Origin: Sorghum bicolor
Taxonomy: Eukaryota > Streptophyta > Magnoliopsida > Poales > Poaceae
Assembly: GCF_000003195.3 (NCBI RefSeq)
Contig: NC_012875.2
Span: 17,616,398-17,680,397, forward strand
DNA: 64,000 bases
Direction of reading: 5' to 3'
Shown here: piece by piece, positions 33,616-45,339 of the stretch
How positions within the stretch are numbered: position 1 is the first letter of the stretch
Layout of the letters: the number at the start of each line of letters is the position of its first letter
Made by a program: the position numbers and the translations under genes
The notes under the pieces: generated by a model
Told to the model about the DNA's origin: nothing
The model's database searches: none
What the model saw: the letters and a program-made list of their open reading frames with translations, nothing else

Positions 33616-34853
33616 TGTTGGGTATTTTAAACGCAAACAGAAAAATCCGCAAGCGCATGGATACCGATGTAGCTTTCACCCGGGAGTATTCGAGAGTATC
33701 GATTTTCCACAAGGAACGTGAGTGTAATAATTAAGATTCAAGATTGCCTAAGGATAACTATATAATTATTTTTGGTGGGAAGAGAGGAAGTTTCCGGAGA
33801 GTTCTCTAGTTGATCTAAGAATCAAGAATTACTTCAAAGATTATTTATTTCGGGACATCAGAACACTAACCATAGAAAGGGGTGAGAAGGTGGCTAGGAA
33901 GCTCTAACTACGGTCCTACAAACACCGATCTGAACGAGGTGGGATACGTCGACCGTTAGGGCTGTCACTACGCTAGGGCAACCACAACAATCCGCAGGAT
34001 TGGGTGCAATTCCAGGTAATTGCAAGACTAAACACCACGTCTAATCTATTAATTACTACTCTAGCATTATAAAGACTAGAGCACTTGATGCAAGCGGGAA
34101 TCCAATAAATAACTTGAATGTAAATAAAAGTAATTAAAGAACTAAGGAATTATGAATTGAAGAACTTGGAGAACGATGAAGAACGAACCAGTTGCTGCAA
34201 AAGTACAATGTTGAGGAAGATCCGACAGATCCGGCTCCTCCACCACTCTCCTCTTCTCTCTCCCTATTTTCTAGATTCCGACTAGAACTAACAATAACTA
34301 GAACTAGATGAACTAGAACTAGAACTAGATGAACTAGAGGGATCCTCTCTACTTGGATGAATAATTGAAACCCTAGCTTTGATTCTGTAGAAGAGGTATG
34401 TTCTCCAGGGGCCAGGGGGCCTTCTTATATAGCCCTTCCAAATGAACGTGGGTCGTCGGATCAAACCGACCTTAATCGCACGGTTTTCCTTGATCCTCAA
34501 AGGCGGTGGAGCACGATCCGCGAGACTTGCCCTGATTGGTCACCACGACAGGGCGGGCGCCCAAGGGGGGAGGGTGGGCGCCCTGCCCCCGGGCCCGCTC
34601 GGCCTCCCGTTCGTTCCCGTGGCTTCTGGAGTCTTCTAGATGATATAAAATTGGCGCACACGTTAATATCTCTATGTAAACCCGACGTGTGGGCCTTTCC
34701 TCCATATTTCCTGATAACCCTCTGCAGAAATAGACAAACACCAAAACTCGTGGAATTCTGTCAGTTGAAACCCTAATGTTGGATGTTGGTTGCATATAGG
34801 TCCTTTTCCATGATTAGTTGACGGTTAAATGTGAGCATTAAGGACCGTGAACA
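33616..34853 (-). mobile_element. Athila C2 5' LTR
   Basis: 1,238 bp, colinear with 26585-27821. It differs by about 5% in the first 145 bases compared, so these LTRs are older than those of A, B and G. GC-box pair at 34551-34562 and 34572-34583; TATA near 34434-34443. Its outer end reads AGGACCGTGAACA, with one change from the usual GTCAACA. The flank to the right is frame K. Confidence 0.9.
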
Positions 34854-36138
34854 GCTGCATGTCATCTGTGCCATCGTCGGTGGACTGAGAAGGAGCTGTC
34901 TAACTCTCTGAATGTGCACGAGCTGGTGAAGCAGTCTGGGTTGGATTAGTGTGCTCTGTAGCTGTCTGTGTCGCTGCTCAGACAAAGCCACAGACGATGA
35001 CATACGCTCTTTAGTGGTGACTAGCAAGGTAAAAGCTGCAGGAGCCTGCTATGGAGAAGGAGTAGGCATGCCAGTTAGAGCACTATACAAAAACAACAAG
35101 TCCTGCCCCATTGAGGAGTCAAAAACCAACTGAGAAGCAGAGGCAGAATGTGGAGTGAAACCTGAGTGCAGAGGAGTGCACTGAGTTGTCTGCTCAAAGC
35201 CAGAAGAGATAGCACCCTGAGACACCTAGTGCTGTGGAGTGGTGAACGACTCGCTATGAGCAGGAAGATGGAGAGGAGGCTGTGACTGACTCTAAAGCCC
35301 ACTAGGCTGTACACCTAGAGTCGGTGGCCTAACTAGGGATGTGCCTAGAAGCTACACCTGTGGTAGAGTTATCCCTGTTGCTGCCATGAGGGTTGCCATC
35401 AGAGCTATCTCCTGGGCCTGGAACGCTAGATGCTACTCCTGTAAAGAGAGTAGCTGCCTCTGAAGCTCATCCTACTTGGCCTGCATGGCTGCATTGACAG
35501 CAGCCCACTCTCTATCACGTCGAGCCTGCTCCTCAGCTGCCCTTTGCTGGTCGGCTCTCATGCCCTCTAGAATAGCAAGCAAGGCTGGGTCAGTAGCAGA
35601 AGAGGAACCTCCAGCCTCATGGTCGTGCTGCCTTGGAGGAAGATCTGGGATGGGGAGCTGATAATCATCATCAGAGCTGTCTGTAGCTAGTGCCTGCCAG
35701 TGCGCAGTGAATGTAACTGTGATATGGTGCAATCCACACTAAAGCATAGAACTCCCTGACCCACTCCTCCATGTAGGTGCCTGGCAAGGCAAGGAGCCCA
35801 GCAAGCCCTGATAGGTAGCTCAGGTAGGGCCCGATGTCCTGTCCAACGACATTGCCCAACACCTCAAGGTCCAAAACCCTCTGCTCTCTAAAGTGAGCCT
35901 GAACATGGACATATGCCATGTACATGTCCTCTTGTACCACTGTGTAATACCTGGCATGTGCCCTCTGATCCCTGGTAGCTGGAAACCAAGAGGGGAACGA
36001 CACAAACCTCAGCTTCTGGATCTCACGAGTAGGTTCTCTGGTGTAGTCCTTGTGGATCTGGGCTGGTGCTGGAGCTGGAGCTGGTGTGGAGCGAGCAAGT
36101 GTAGAGAACTTCTGTTGTGTACCAGACCTAGAGGTAGC
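34854..36138 (-). pseudogene. Reading frame K, 3' part: decayed transposon-associated protein
   Basis: Minus strand, continuing from 43603 after element G is removed. Frames at 36003-35671 and 35732-35472 overlap in different phases, so there is a frameshift near 35700. The first contains SFPSWFPATRDQRAHARYY and VREFYALVW. The second is hydrophilic and Ala/Arg/Gln-rich (GMRADQQRAAEEQARRDREW). The WVREFYA style recalls the 'putative plant transposon protein' family found in many plant elements, but I am not certain. The rest, toward 34854, is Gln/Ser-rich with many stops. Probably the tail of a retrotransposon extra ORF; C2 is inserted in it at 34853. Confidence 0.5.
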
Positions 36139-36408
36139 TTTTGACGGTCCTTAATGCTCATATTTAACCATCAATTAATCATAGAAAAGGATCCAAATGC
36201 AACCAACACCTAGACTTAGGGTTTTATCTGACAGAATTCCACAAGTTTTGGTGTTTGTCTATTTCTGCAGGGGGTTATCAGGAAATACGGAAGAAAGGCC
36301 CACACGTCGGGTTTACATAGAGATATTAACGTGCCGCGCAATTTTCTATCATCTAGAAGACTCCAGAAGCCACGGGACCGAAGCGGAAGCCAAGAGGCCT
36401 CACGGACA

Positions 36409-36441
36409 GGGCGCCCGCCCTAGTCCTGAGGGCGCCCGCCC
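36409..36441 (+). promoter_or_regulatory. Paired GGGCGCCCGCCC box in the Athila U3, 21-bp spacing
   Basis: GGGCGCCCGCCC at 36409-36420 and again at 36430-36441, about 120-150 bp before the TATA box. The same pair at the same spacing occurs in the other Athila LTRs of the window (42593/42614, 56673/56694, and minus-strand pairs 27521/27542 and 34551/34572). Confidence 0.6.
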
Positions 36442-36560
36442 ACCTGTTCTGCCCAATCAGGGTACAACTCGGGGATCATGCTCCACCGACCTAATACTTC
36501 AAGGAAAACCACACGATCAATGTCGGTTTGATCCGACGGCCCAGATTCACTTGAAGGGAC

Positions 36561-36567
36561 TATAAAA
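36561..36567 (+). promoter_or_regulatory. Element G LTR TATA box
   Basis: TATAAAA; the 3' LTR copy is at 42745-42751. Element E has TATATAA at the equivalent place (56822). Confidence 0.7.
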
Positions 36568-36653
36568 CCAGACCCCCCTGGCCCCTGGAGATCATACCTC
36601 TTCTACAGAATCAAAGCTAGGGTTTTAATTCTTCATCCAAGTAGAGAGGATCC

Positions 36654-36766
36654 CTCTAGTTCTTCTAGTTCTACCTCTAGTTCATCTAGATGTAGTTTTA
36701 GTTCATCTAGTTCTAGTTCTAGTTCCTCTAGTTCTAGTTCTAGTTAGTTCTAGTTGTAATCTAGAA
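36654..36766 (+). repeat. CTAGTT-rich degenerate tandem repeat in the LTR transcript leader
   Basis: Roughly 110 bp built of CTAGTT, TCTAGTTC and TCATCTAG units, just after the TATA region. Repeated in the 3' LTR (about 42838-42950) and, shorter and on the opposite strand, in the C1 and C2 LTRs near 27250-27310 and 34275-34340. Confidence 0.7.
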
Positions 36767-37425
36767 AATAGGGAGAGAGAAGAGGATAGCGGAGGAGGAG
36801 CCGGATCTGTCGGATCTTCCTCAACATTATACTTTTGCAGCATCTGGTTCGTTCTTCATCATTCTCCAGGTTCTTCAATTCATAATTCCTGAGTTCTCTA
36901 ATTACTTTTATTTACATTCAAGTTATTTATTGGATTCCCGCTTGCATCAAGTGCTATAATCTTTGAAACATTAGAGTAGTAATTAATAGACTAGACGTGG
37001 TGTTTAGTCTTGCAATTACCTGGAATTGCACCCAATCCTGCGGATTGTTGTGGTAGCCTTAGGGTAGTGACAGCCCTAACGGTCGACGTATTCCACCACG
37101 TTCGGATCGGTGTTTGTAGGACCGTAGTCAGACCTTCCTAGCCCCCTTCTCATATCTTTCTGTGGTTAGTGCTCTGATGTCCCGATATAGATAATCTTGA
37201 AGTAATTCTTGATTCTTAGATCAACTAGAGAACTCTCAGGAAACTTCCTCTCTTCCCACTAAAAATAATTATATAGTTATCCTTGGGCGATCTTGGATCT
37301 TAATTAGTACACTCACGTTCCCTGTGGAAAATCGATACTCTGGAATACTCCCGGGTGAAGGCTACATCGGTATCCGTGCGCTTGCGGATTTTTCTGTTTG
37401 CGTTTAAAATACCCAACAAGCTTTC

Positions 37426-37443
37426 TGGCGCTGTTGCCGGGGA
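37426..37443 (+). other. Element G primer binding site
   Basis: TGGCGCTGTTGCCGGGGA, the Athila Asp-tRNA-type site with one change, seven bases after the LTR. Confidence 0.85.
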
Positions 37444-37537
37444 ACGGTAGCTGTGCTAGTTTCGAACCAAGTCGTCCATGTATCCTTTTTCTTTTCTTTT
37501 TTTTACCACACTCACCTTATCATTTTCACCATACCAC

Positions 37538-37750
37538 ATGGATTTCACTCTAAGCATTAATGAGCATGGAATTTATTTCATAGCCACTTCATTTACTCCA
37601 TGCTCATATGCAACATCTTCACACTCCATTGGTCTCTCCAACATCACCACATTCGAGATCTCCAACCCCCTCTTCCTTTCTATTTATAAAAACTTTAAAA
37701 GGGCGGTTGTCGATGCATATGTCTATATGAAATATTGCAGATCTCGTTGA
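37538..37750 (+). pseudogene. Element G gag remnant
   Basis: Begins MDFT at the same place and context as the gag of C1, then diverges entirely. The 70 codons have no gag domain. Probably a relic start codon followed by replaced or deleted sequence. Confidence 0.45.
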
Positions 37751-39199
37751 GTTGATCTTGATTTAGGTCAGCGTTGGAGGGGAAATCACTTCGCTGACAT
37801 AAATTAATGGTTTCCCAAGGACAAGCTTACTGTCCTAAAATAAGCACAGATCAGAGCGTAACATGAGCTTTTAATTATTTGCAACATTACCTTGTGTATT
37901 GAGCATATAAGGATAATTGTAAAAAAATTCCTTCGGGTATTCTTGTCACTAACCTTTCCAGGATTGGAGCAAGAAGATCAGATGAATGACAAGCACAAGG
38001 TATGTACAACCAATCATCATACAACATTGAATTAAATTCATCCAAACTTGAATTTTGCAAAATTCAAGCTTGGGGGAGTACTTTACATAAAAACATCCTT
38101 TGCCATGTTGCTATGTTGGTTGTCCCTACCTTTAAGACATGCTCAATTTTGTTAAATACTAATCACACTACTTCATCTCCACTTGAGTAGAACTCTATAA
38201 ATGCTTTCATGCTACCTTTATTTGCTTTAGTATATGTCTAGGTTTGGAGTAGTTTCATTTATCTCTTAATTAAGCATGGTGCTCAGTTTAGGAATGATGA
38301 TCTTACTTCCAAAGGATTTTAAATTAAGCATGATGCTTAGGTTAAAATGCCCTCCTAAATCAAATTAGACATGGTGTCTAGGTTGATCTTTGAGCCGATA
38401 GTATGCTATAGTAGATATTGGATATTTTGTTGTACTAACCCCTGCAGGAAAACTTTCAATATCGACCTGGGAAGTCCTGAGATAAACTCACATTGGAGAC
38501 AAAGAGAGAGGCAAATGAAGTTTAACAATTTACACAAGGAAGACATAGCTCACAAGAGATGATCCATGGAGGGTGCCACCAGCACGATGCACAACCGCTA
38601 AGAGAGGAAAGCTTCCACAAGGTGATACTGTACCATCACTCTTCAAGTAAGGTAACATCTTAAGGTACTTGACTATCACTTCTATAAGCTTCTCCTTGGT
38701 TCTGGCGTTCACATGAATAAAAGAGACAAACATGTATGATTTACAACTCTAGATTAACCAACCCAATCGATTCAACATGTTTATTCCTTCCACCTTTGTG
38801 ATTCCACACTCCTAATCATATTAGCTAAAATGTTGCACACTCAATCTTTGGAAGATATAAATAAAACATATATATAGATAGATTATCTTTCCATAAGGTT
38901 GAGCAATCTAATCTGACAAATGTTAAATACTACACTCATGATTTTATTATCCATCAACTTTGTCTTGCTCACTATGCTTAAGGTTAGAGAAGAACAAATA
39001 CACTTTTGGTTCTGTTGGTGTTTTCCACCAACAGGGCCCATGCACTTGATCTTTGCCTTGTCTCTATGAGCAGGTACACTTCGAGCAGCATATGAAGGAC
39101 TTTTACAACTCCCAGACTCCACCAAGTGAAGAACCTAGATCTACGAGCACAAACACACTGGAGATACTGGACACTCAGGCAATCACTGCCCTGAGATGC
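37751..39199 (+). other. Element G internal non-coding sequence
   Basis: About 1.4 kb without a supported gene. It includes a polypurine-like AAGCTTGGGGGAGTA at 38066-38080, the first of three such runs in G. Confidence 0.5.
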
Positions 39200-40123
39200 T
39201 TGAGGACGTAACTACTGGAGTAACCCCATTGTGGAAGTAATTACTGACCTTCTGCCGGTCAAGAGAGACAATCTAGGATGCCCCGTCATCCCAATCTCCA
39301 TCGGCATGGTGGACTTCCTAGAAGCACTCTGCGACTTTGGCTCCAGCATCAGCATTATACCTAGTGGAAGCCATTCCTGAACACCTCGGGAGCTGTCATC
39401 TACGCTAGTGTTGCCAAGATCAGTTTCTACATCATGGGAAGGACGGAGACGTTTTCCTTCAAGAACAAGACTACACAAATCTTAGAGCAATCCTGACATA
39501 AACCAAGGAAGAGGACCAACAGGAGGAAGAGGAACAAGCAAATGTGGACCGAGTCAGCTAAGATGGTCACTGCAGCTCAAGAAGGTCAAGATCGTCAACT
39601 CAAGTCGCCTTTCTTGATCAAGAAGGACGACCCTGGTGTTCCAAGCATCAATCACTTATCAGCTCCTGTATGGAACCATGCCCCTACAACCAACATACAT
39701 TCAGCTCCAGATGATTTTAAGGTTATTGACATGGGAGAAGACGAGTACGATCCACCCATCATCTTTGGGAGACAGTTCCTCAGCACCGTTAAAGCAATCA
39801 TCTACATTGGAACCGGAGGAGTCCACATGCATTTCCCCTCTGAGAAGGTACGCCGCTATTTTACTGACCCTAACTATATAGTTGAAGACTCTAAGCAGGT
39901 CAGGACAAGAAGAAGACGACGCAACCGTAACCAGAGGATGAAAATCATAAAGGACGGATGGGCAGACTACGAAGGAGAAGTGGTAATATCTGAAGACATA
40001 CTGCTTGACCAGAACTGTCCTGAGGAGACCGTAGCACCGAGTCAGGTGTGTAGAGAGAAGATAGTTATACATGAAGAAGAAGCGCCGCCGGAACCACCGA
40101 CTACGCCATCCAGCAAATCCTAG
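39200..40123 (+). pseudogene. Element G aspartic protease remnant
   Basis: Near 39333 a conceptual reading gives CDFGSSISIIP, which looks like a degenerate retroviral protease active-site loop. From 39542 to 40123 a 193-codon frame in another phase contains DPPIIFGRQFLSTVKAIIY, like the protease C-terminal region, and then a basic RTRRRRRNRNQR patch. The two parts are in different frames, so the gene is broken. No polymerase follows, so G retains only this part of the coding region. Confidence 0.55.
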
Positions 40124-42307
40124 GACGACTGAGAAAACGGAGAGTCCCGTTCGGAGGACTTAAAAACACCGAACGCCTTGCCAAGAGGTAAACTTGGTAG
40201 TTATTTTTTTCCTTTCAATTATTTTAGTTAATCAGGTTCATATCATCTCAAAAAGAAAATAAAAATGCTAAAAATAGTAAGCCCCATGTGAGTATGCTCA
40301 TGGATAAAACCCATAAGTACATTCACTATGGTGGCGTAAAAATAAAATAAATATATTCCTGTCCTATAAAAATGAAAATATAAAAATAAATTTATGATCC
40401 TACTAAAGAGAGTAACATTTATTGAGGAGGCTCAACATGATAAAGGCTAGATATTTATGCTAACACTTAACTAGTTCCACAAAGTTTTGTTGTCTATTTG
40501 AGCTCCACAGAATTCAAGGATCAAAGAAGACTACCAGACGGAGGACATCCTACTCACTGTCAAGGTGCTGCTGACATTCAAATACACCTCCGCCACCTGC
40601 TAGCTACATCACAAGGAATTACGTCAAAATCCAGCTTGGGGGAGAGCACCCCCATTTATCCAGCTAAGTATTCTACTCACGTTTATACTTTACTCTAATA
40701 ATAAAATGATGCATAATCATAGAAACCCCAATAAAGATTTTGTGCTTATATATATATATATATATCTTTGCTTAGTTTGCTAAATAAATAAATAAATAAA
40801 TAAAGTTTGCTATGAACCCTCATGATAAGCTCTCACATGGAAATGATGAATAGTTGCTCTGCCATGACTAGTTCTCAAAATTGAAATCTCTCTCAAGTTT
40901 AGGCATCACTGTTATGAATTAAGATTTGCTCTAAACCTGAACTTGTGGGGAGAGTACTTGATCTAAAGTCTAAGTCGTTAACGGATACGATATGGGAAGG
41001 TTGAGCTGCTGTTTATCTGTTCCTAGAGATGCTAGAATTCTGGAGAATTTTATCTTTGAAAATCTTTAAAATGTTGCATGATGAGTTCCTGTATGATGAG
41101 AGTTTAAATTCCTACCACAGCCATATATACATGCTTGCTAGACTTTGAGCCACACATTTACTTTTAACTGCTTATGAGCATTGAGTGTGGTCAAGCTGTG
41201 TAGACCCTTAGGAGCTTGTCATGTGGTTAAAATCAAGATTCACTTGCACATTCACTCATACATGCTGCTTCTACTCTGGAAGTACGCATCCACATACATC
41301 CACCCATTTCCATCTCCAGAACCACCCAAAAATATTCTACTCCTAATCCAGGAGAGAATAGCCAAAAACATTCTCCTATTTTTGTTTTTCCCTATGAAAT
41401 AAATGCTCAAGTTATCTTGGTTACTACCACTTGCTATATTATTTCAGGAGATGAGTGCTCTAAAAAAAAAGAAAGAAAAAAAAGAAAGAATACGAGGAAA
41501 TAAAAAGGGGCAAGTGCCCGGAACCTCGAAAGAAAAGAAAAAGTGAGACGAGAGGTAAAAATGGACAAGTGTCCGACAGTAGAACTAGGGGTACAAGATA
41601 CCCACCTGAGAGAAAAGAAAAAGAAAATATAGAGCATCTCATTCTCCCCAAAAGTTTCAAAAGAGCAAGAAAGGTATGTATCCCCTCAAAAGAGCATAAG
41701 TAGAATTAGACTTTCACCATTGTTATCACCATCATTACCATGCATCATTCATTCGCCACACATGCACATCTTGATTTGACTTATTGACTTGTTCTTCTGG
41801 ATCCATGGTTTGACTATGCAATAAATGTCTTGTAAGTATGTATTAGCTGTCTCTCACCTATGAGCTCCAGATATCAAAAGCCTTATTAGAGTAGGGTGAG
41901 AGAGAAGGCAATGTCATTATGCCTCATACCAATAATACCACATACTTTGAGAGAAGGCATACACCATTACTGCCTTGGTAAGGATCCAGAAATACCACAA
42001 AAGAGAGACTAGAGAGAGTCATACAAGTAATCTCTGAGTTTTATTTGAAAATCTGCAAAAACTCCAGAGCTATAGTTGATCAAGAACATGAGACATGGCG
42101 CTTGATTAGACCGTTCTATCTTTTAACTACTCAAGACAGAAGTGACGGTTACAAGTCCCATGGTGAAAGGTAAATGAGTAAGTTTTAAGTCTTAACAGTT
42201 TACTCTAACCAAAAATGAGATCTTGTTTAAACGCATGTGTATCTTTAAGTTATGAAACCACTGCAGAAACTCTTGAGATCATCTTTGCTCAGGGACGAGC
42301 AAAGGTT
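40124..42307 (+). other. Element G 3' non-coding region with microsatellites
   Basis: About 2.2 kb, no gene seen. It holds a TA repeat (40747-40765), an AAAT repeat (40781-40804) and an A/G-rich stretch (41461-41500). A second polypurine-like CAGCTTGGGGGAG lies at 40632-40644. The block near 41540-41600 matches the 3' region of C2 on the other strand. Confidence 0.55.
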
Positions 42308-42322
42308 AAGCTTGGGGGAGCT
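42308..42322 (+). other. Element G polypurine tract
   Basis: AAGCTTGGGGGAGCT immediately before the 3' LTR, identical to the tract of C2. Confidence 0.85.
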
Positions 42323-43602
42323 TGTTGACGGTCCTTAATGCTCATATTTAACCATCAATTAATCATAGAAAAGGATCCAAATGCAACCAACACCTAGACT
42401 TAGGGTTTTATCTGACAGAATTCCACAAGTTTTGGTGTTTGTCTATTTCTGCAGGGGGTTATCAGGAAATACGGAAGAAAGGCCCACACGTCGGGTTTAC
42501 ATAGAGATATTAACGTGCCGCGCAATTTTCTATCATCTAGAAGACTCTAGAAGCCACGGGACCGAAGCGGAAGCCGAGAGGCCTCAGGGACAGGGCGCCC
42601 GCTCTAGTCCTGAGGGCGCCCGCCCACCTGTTCTGCCCAATCAGGGTACAACTCGGGGATCATGCTCCACCGACCTAATACTTCAAGGAAAACCACACGA
42701 TCAATGTCGGTTTGATCCGACGGCCCAGATTCACTTGAAGGGACTATAAAACCAGACCCCCCTGGCCCCTGGAGATCATACCTCTTCTACAGAATCAAAG
42801 CTAGGGTTTCAATTCTTCATCCAAGTAGAGAGGATCCCTCTAGTTCTTCTAGTTCTACCTCTAGTTCATCTAGATCTAGTTCTAGTTCATCTAGTTCTAG
42901 TTCTAGTTCCTCTAGTTCTAGTTCTAGTTAGTTCTAGTTGTAATCTAGAAAATAGGGAGAGAGAAGAGGAGAGCGGAGGAGGAGCCGGATCTGTCGGATC
43001 TTCCTCAACATTATACTTTTGCAGCATCTGGTTCGTTCTTCATCGTTCTCCAGGTTCTTCAATTCATAATTCCTGAGTTCTCTAATTACTTTTATTTACA
43101 TTCAAGTTATTTATTGGATTCCCGCTTGCATCAAGTGCTCTAATCTTTGAAACATTAGAGTAGTAATTAATAGATTAGACGTGGTGTTTAGTCTTGCAAT
43201 TACCTGGAATTGCACCCAATCCTGCGGATTGTTGTGGTAGCCTTAGGGTAGTGACAGCCCTAACGGTCGACGTATTCCACCACGTTCGGATCGGTGTTTG
43301 TAGGACCGTAGTCAGACCTTCCTAGCCCCCTTCTCATCTCTTTCTGCGGTTAGTGCTCTGATGTCCCGATATAGATAATCTTGAGGTAATTCTTGATTCT
43401 TAGATCAACTAGAGAACTCTCAGGAAACTTCCTCTCTTCCCACTAAAAATAATTATATAGTTATCCTTGGGCGATCTTGGATCTTAATCAGTATACTCAC
43501 GTTCCCTGTGGAAAATCGATACTCTGGAATACTCCCGGGTGAAGGCTACATCGGTATCCGTGCGCTTGCGGATTTTTCTGTTTGCGTTTAAAATACCCAA
43601 CA
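42323..43602 (+). mobile_element. Element G 3' LTR
   Basis: 1,280 bp, colinear with 36139-37418, starting TGTTGACGG and ending ACCCAACA, followed by GTAGC. Confidence 0.93.
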
Positions 43603-43904
43603 GTAGCCTGGGTACGAGTACGAGTCAGCGTACGAAGGGGCTTCTCCTTCGGTTGTGCCTCTATCTCTGCCTGTGTCTCTGCCTCTACCTATCCCTCTGT
43701 CTCTGTCTTTGTCTCCTCCTAGCCTGGTTCTCTAACATCTATCTTGACCTAACGACCTCCAAGCATGATAGTGCCAGGTGGAGACCCATGCAGCTACTCT
43801 GCCTAAAGTACTGCATGCCTCTAGGTGGCCGTGAGCGCGGATCTAATCCGTAGTGAGCCCAAACGACCACCTGCCAAACCACCAATGTTCATGCAACGTG
43901 CCAT
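43603..43904 (-). pseudogene. Reading frame K, 5' part, cut from its 3' part by element G
   Basis: Minus-strand ATG at 43904 in context TTGCAATGGCACG. The frame reads MARCMNIGGLAGGRLGSLRI, then meets several TAG/TAA-type stops within about 60 codons. It then runs KTETEG...EIEAQPKEKPLRTL into the G insertion point and continues at 36138 in the same orientation. Most of the stops are TAG where CAG or TGG would fit, suggesting decay by transitions. Not recognised as a known family. Confidence 0.4.
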
Positions 43905-45339
43905 TGCAAGAGTCCCTCAAACACAAGCTAACACACTGCACAACGCTGGTGAACTAACACTCGAGAGGCTTGGCCTCAATCTATACTCTCTGCCCCGAGT
44001 TCGACTGTCACTGACAAATTGCTAAACGAGACTCACACGCTGTAAGAGATGGAATAGATAGGGTATATACAAGCAAACATAATAGCTAGAGGAGAGAAAA
44101 CCCTAAAGATCACAAGAAGTAGATATGTATGGACGAGAAAGACTTACAACATGTGACATGACATGTTCCAAAAGATAGGATGAGATTGGAAGCCACCGGA
44201 GAACATGAATCAACACTCTAGGGCACTGAAAGGATAGAACGAATGAAATCGTCATAAAAAACGACACTTAGATCTATTCAGGCATTAAAGTAAACACCTT
44301 GAGTGCAAGGGTTAGAGAACCATACCCAAACACTAACTGGTTGCAAGAAAACACCACCAGGACGCAAGGTGGAAGGAGGGACTTGTGGTGAGGGTCCTTG
44401 ACACCTGAGGGAGAGGAGAATTGCTGGAGGGAGAGAGTTCGCCAGTGACGCAGAGGTTCATGGTGGCTAGGGTTGGGTGCTGATCTCGGCGAGTTCACGT
44501 CCAGAGAGAAGGAGACTGTGAGAGAGAAGACATGGGACACGGGTTATATTCCGCATTCATAGGGGCATCGGACGCGCTTAAGTTGGCACCGGTCACGTCC
44601 GATGCCCACTGATCTCGTGCGCAGATAGTACCAAAAACTGCGCGCAACCACCGGACGCAGACCACCGGACGCTCGCCTAGCATCCGGTGCTACAAGGCAC
44701 GCACCAGTGAACCACCAGATGCACTACACTCGACGCGCTTAGGGCACTGTGCGTGGGTCTAGTGCGTGCTGTGCATGGGATACAGCACACCGGACGCACC
44801 AAGGGTGCGTCCGGTGCATCATCCGGTGCATAGTCAGCCAAATTTTCAACAAGGTTTTTCACCCGACTTTCACCCAACAAAGTTCCAACTTCAAGAAGAC
44901 ACAGATAAGCACCAATTAGAACTGGTATGAGTGACCTCTCTCAAATCCTCACATTTTCACAAATATTTAGCCATAGGGTTAGTAGTTTTTATGAAAATAA
45001 TCGAATGAAAACACCAAGGAGACATTGTGTGGCCATAAAGCTAGGGGTCTAAATCAAGATGACCTTTGAATGCTCCCCCTATCAATGGACGAACACAGCG
45101 GATGCTTAAAGCGTAACAAAAAAGAAACAACAAGGCAACACACATGCATAAGATATGCAATGCAATTGCTTGAAAGTAAACTGATGCTTGTCAAGTTTGA
45201 TCCAAGTTTAAGTTTTTTCACACACAAGGGGGTTATCTTAACCATGTTAGACAAGCCCTACAAACCATATTTTTGTATTTTTATTTTTGGTATGCATAAG
45301 ATGCAAAACAAAAGCTATTTACAAGAACAACATACAACC
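43905..45339 (-). other. LTR- or promoter-like region between copia pol J and frame K
   Basis: Minus strand, downstream of the copia frame. A polypurine-like GATAGGGGGAGCA lies near 45075-45090, then a U3-like stretch rich in TCCGGTG/CACCGGA (44560-44830), then a leader-like tract to the K start. A 13-bp inverted repeat around AAG occupies 44788-44816 (ACCGGACGCACC arms). I could not find a clean LTR end or primer site, so boundaries are not set. Probably the 3' LTR of J. Confidence 0.4.

Larger units (their letters stand above)
36139..37418 (+). mobile_element. Element G 5' LTR
   Basis: 1,280 bp. Its second base is T where the 3' LTR has G (TT versus TG at the terminus). Contains the GC-box pair, TATAAAA at 36561-36567 and a CTAGTT-rich repeat. 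Ends ACCCAACA. Confidence 0.93.
36139..43602 (+). mobile_element. Element G: Athila-like non-autonomous element
   Basis: 7,464 bp, two 1,280-bp LTRs and an exact 5-bp target duplication GTAGC (36134-36138 and 43603-43607). The internal 4.9 kb keeps the Athila primer site, the first residues of gag and remnants of protease. It has no reverse transcriptase, RNase H or integrase, so it would need helper proteins. LTRs differ at about 17 of 1,280 sites (1.3%; roughly 0.5 million years at 1.3e-8). It splits frame K. Confidence 0.93.
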
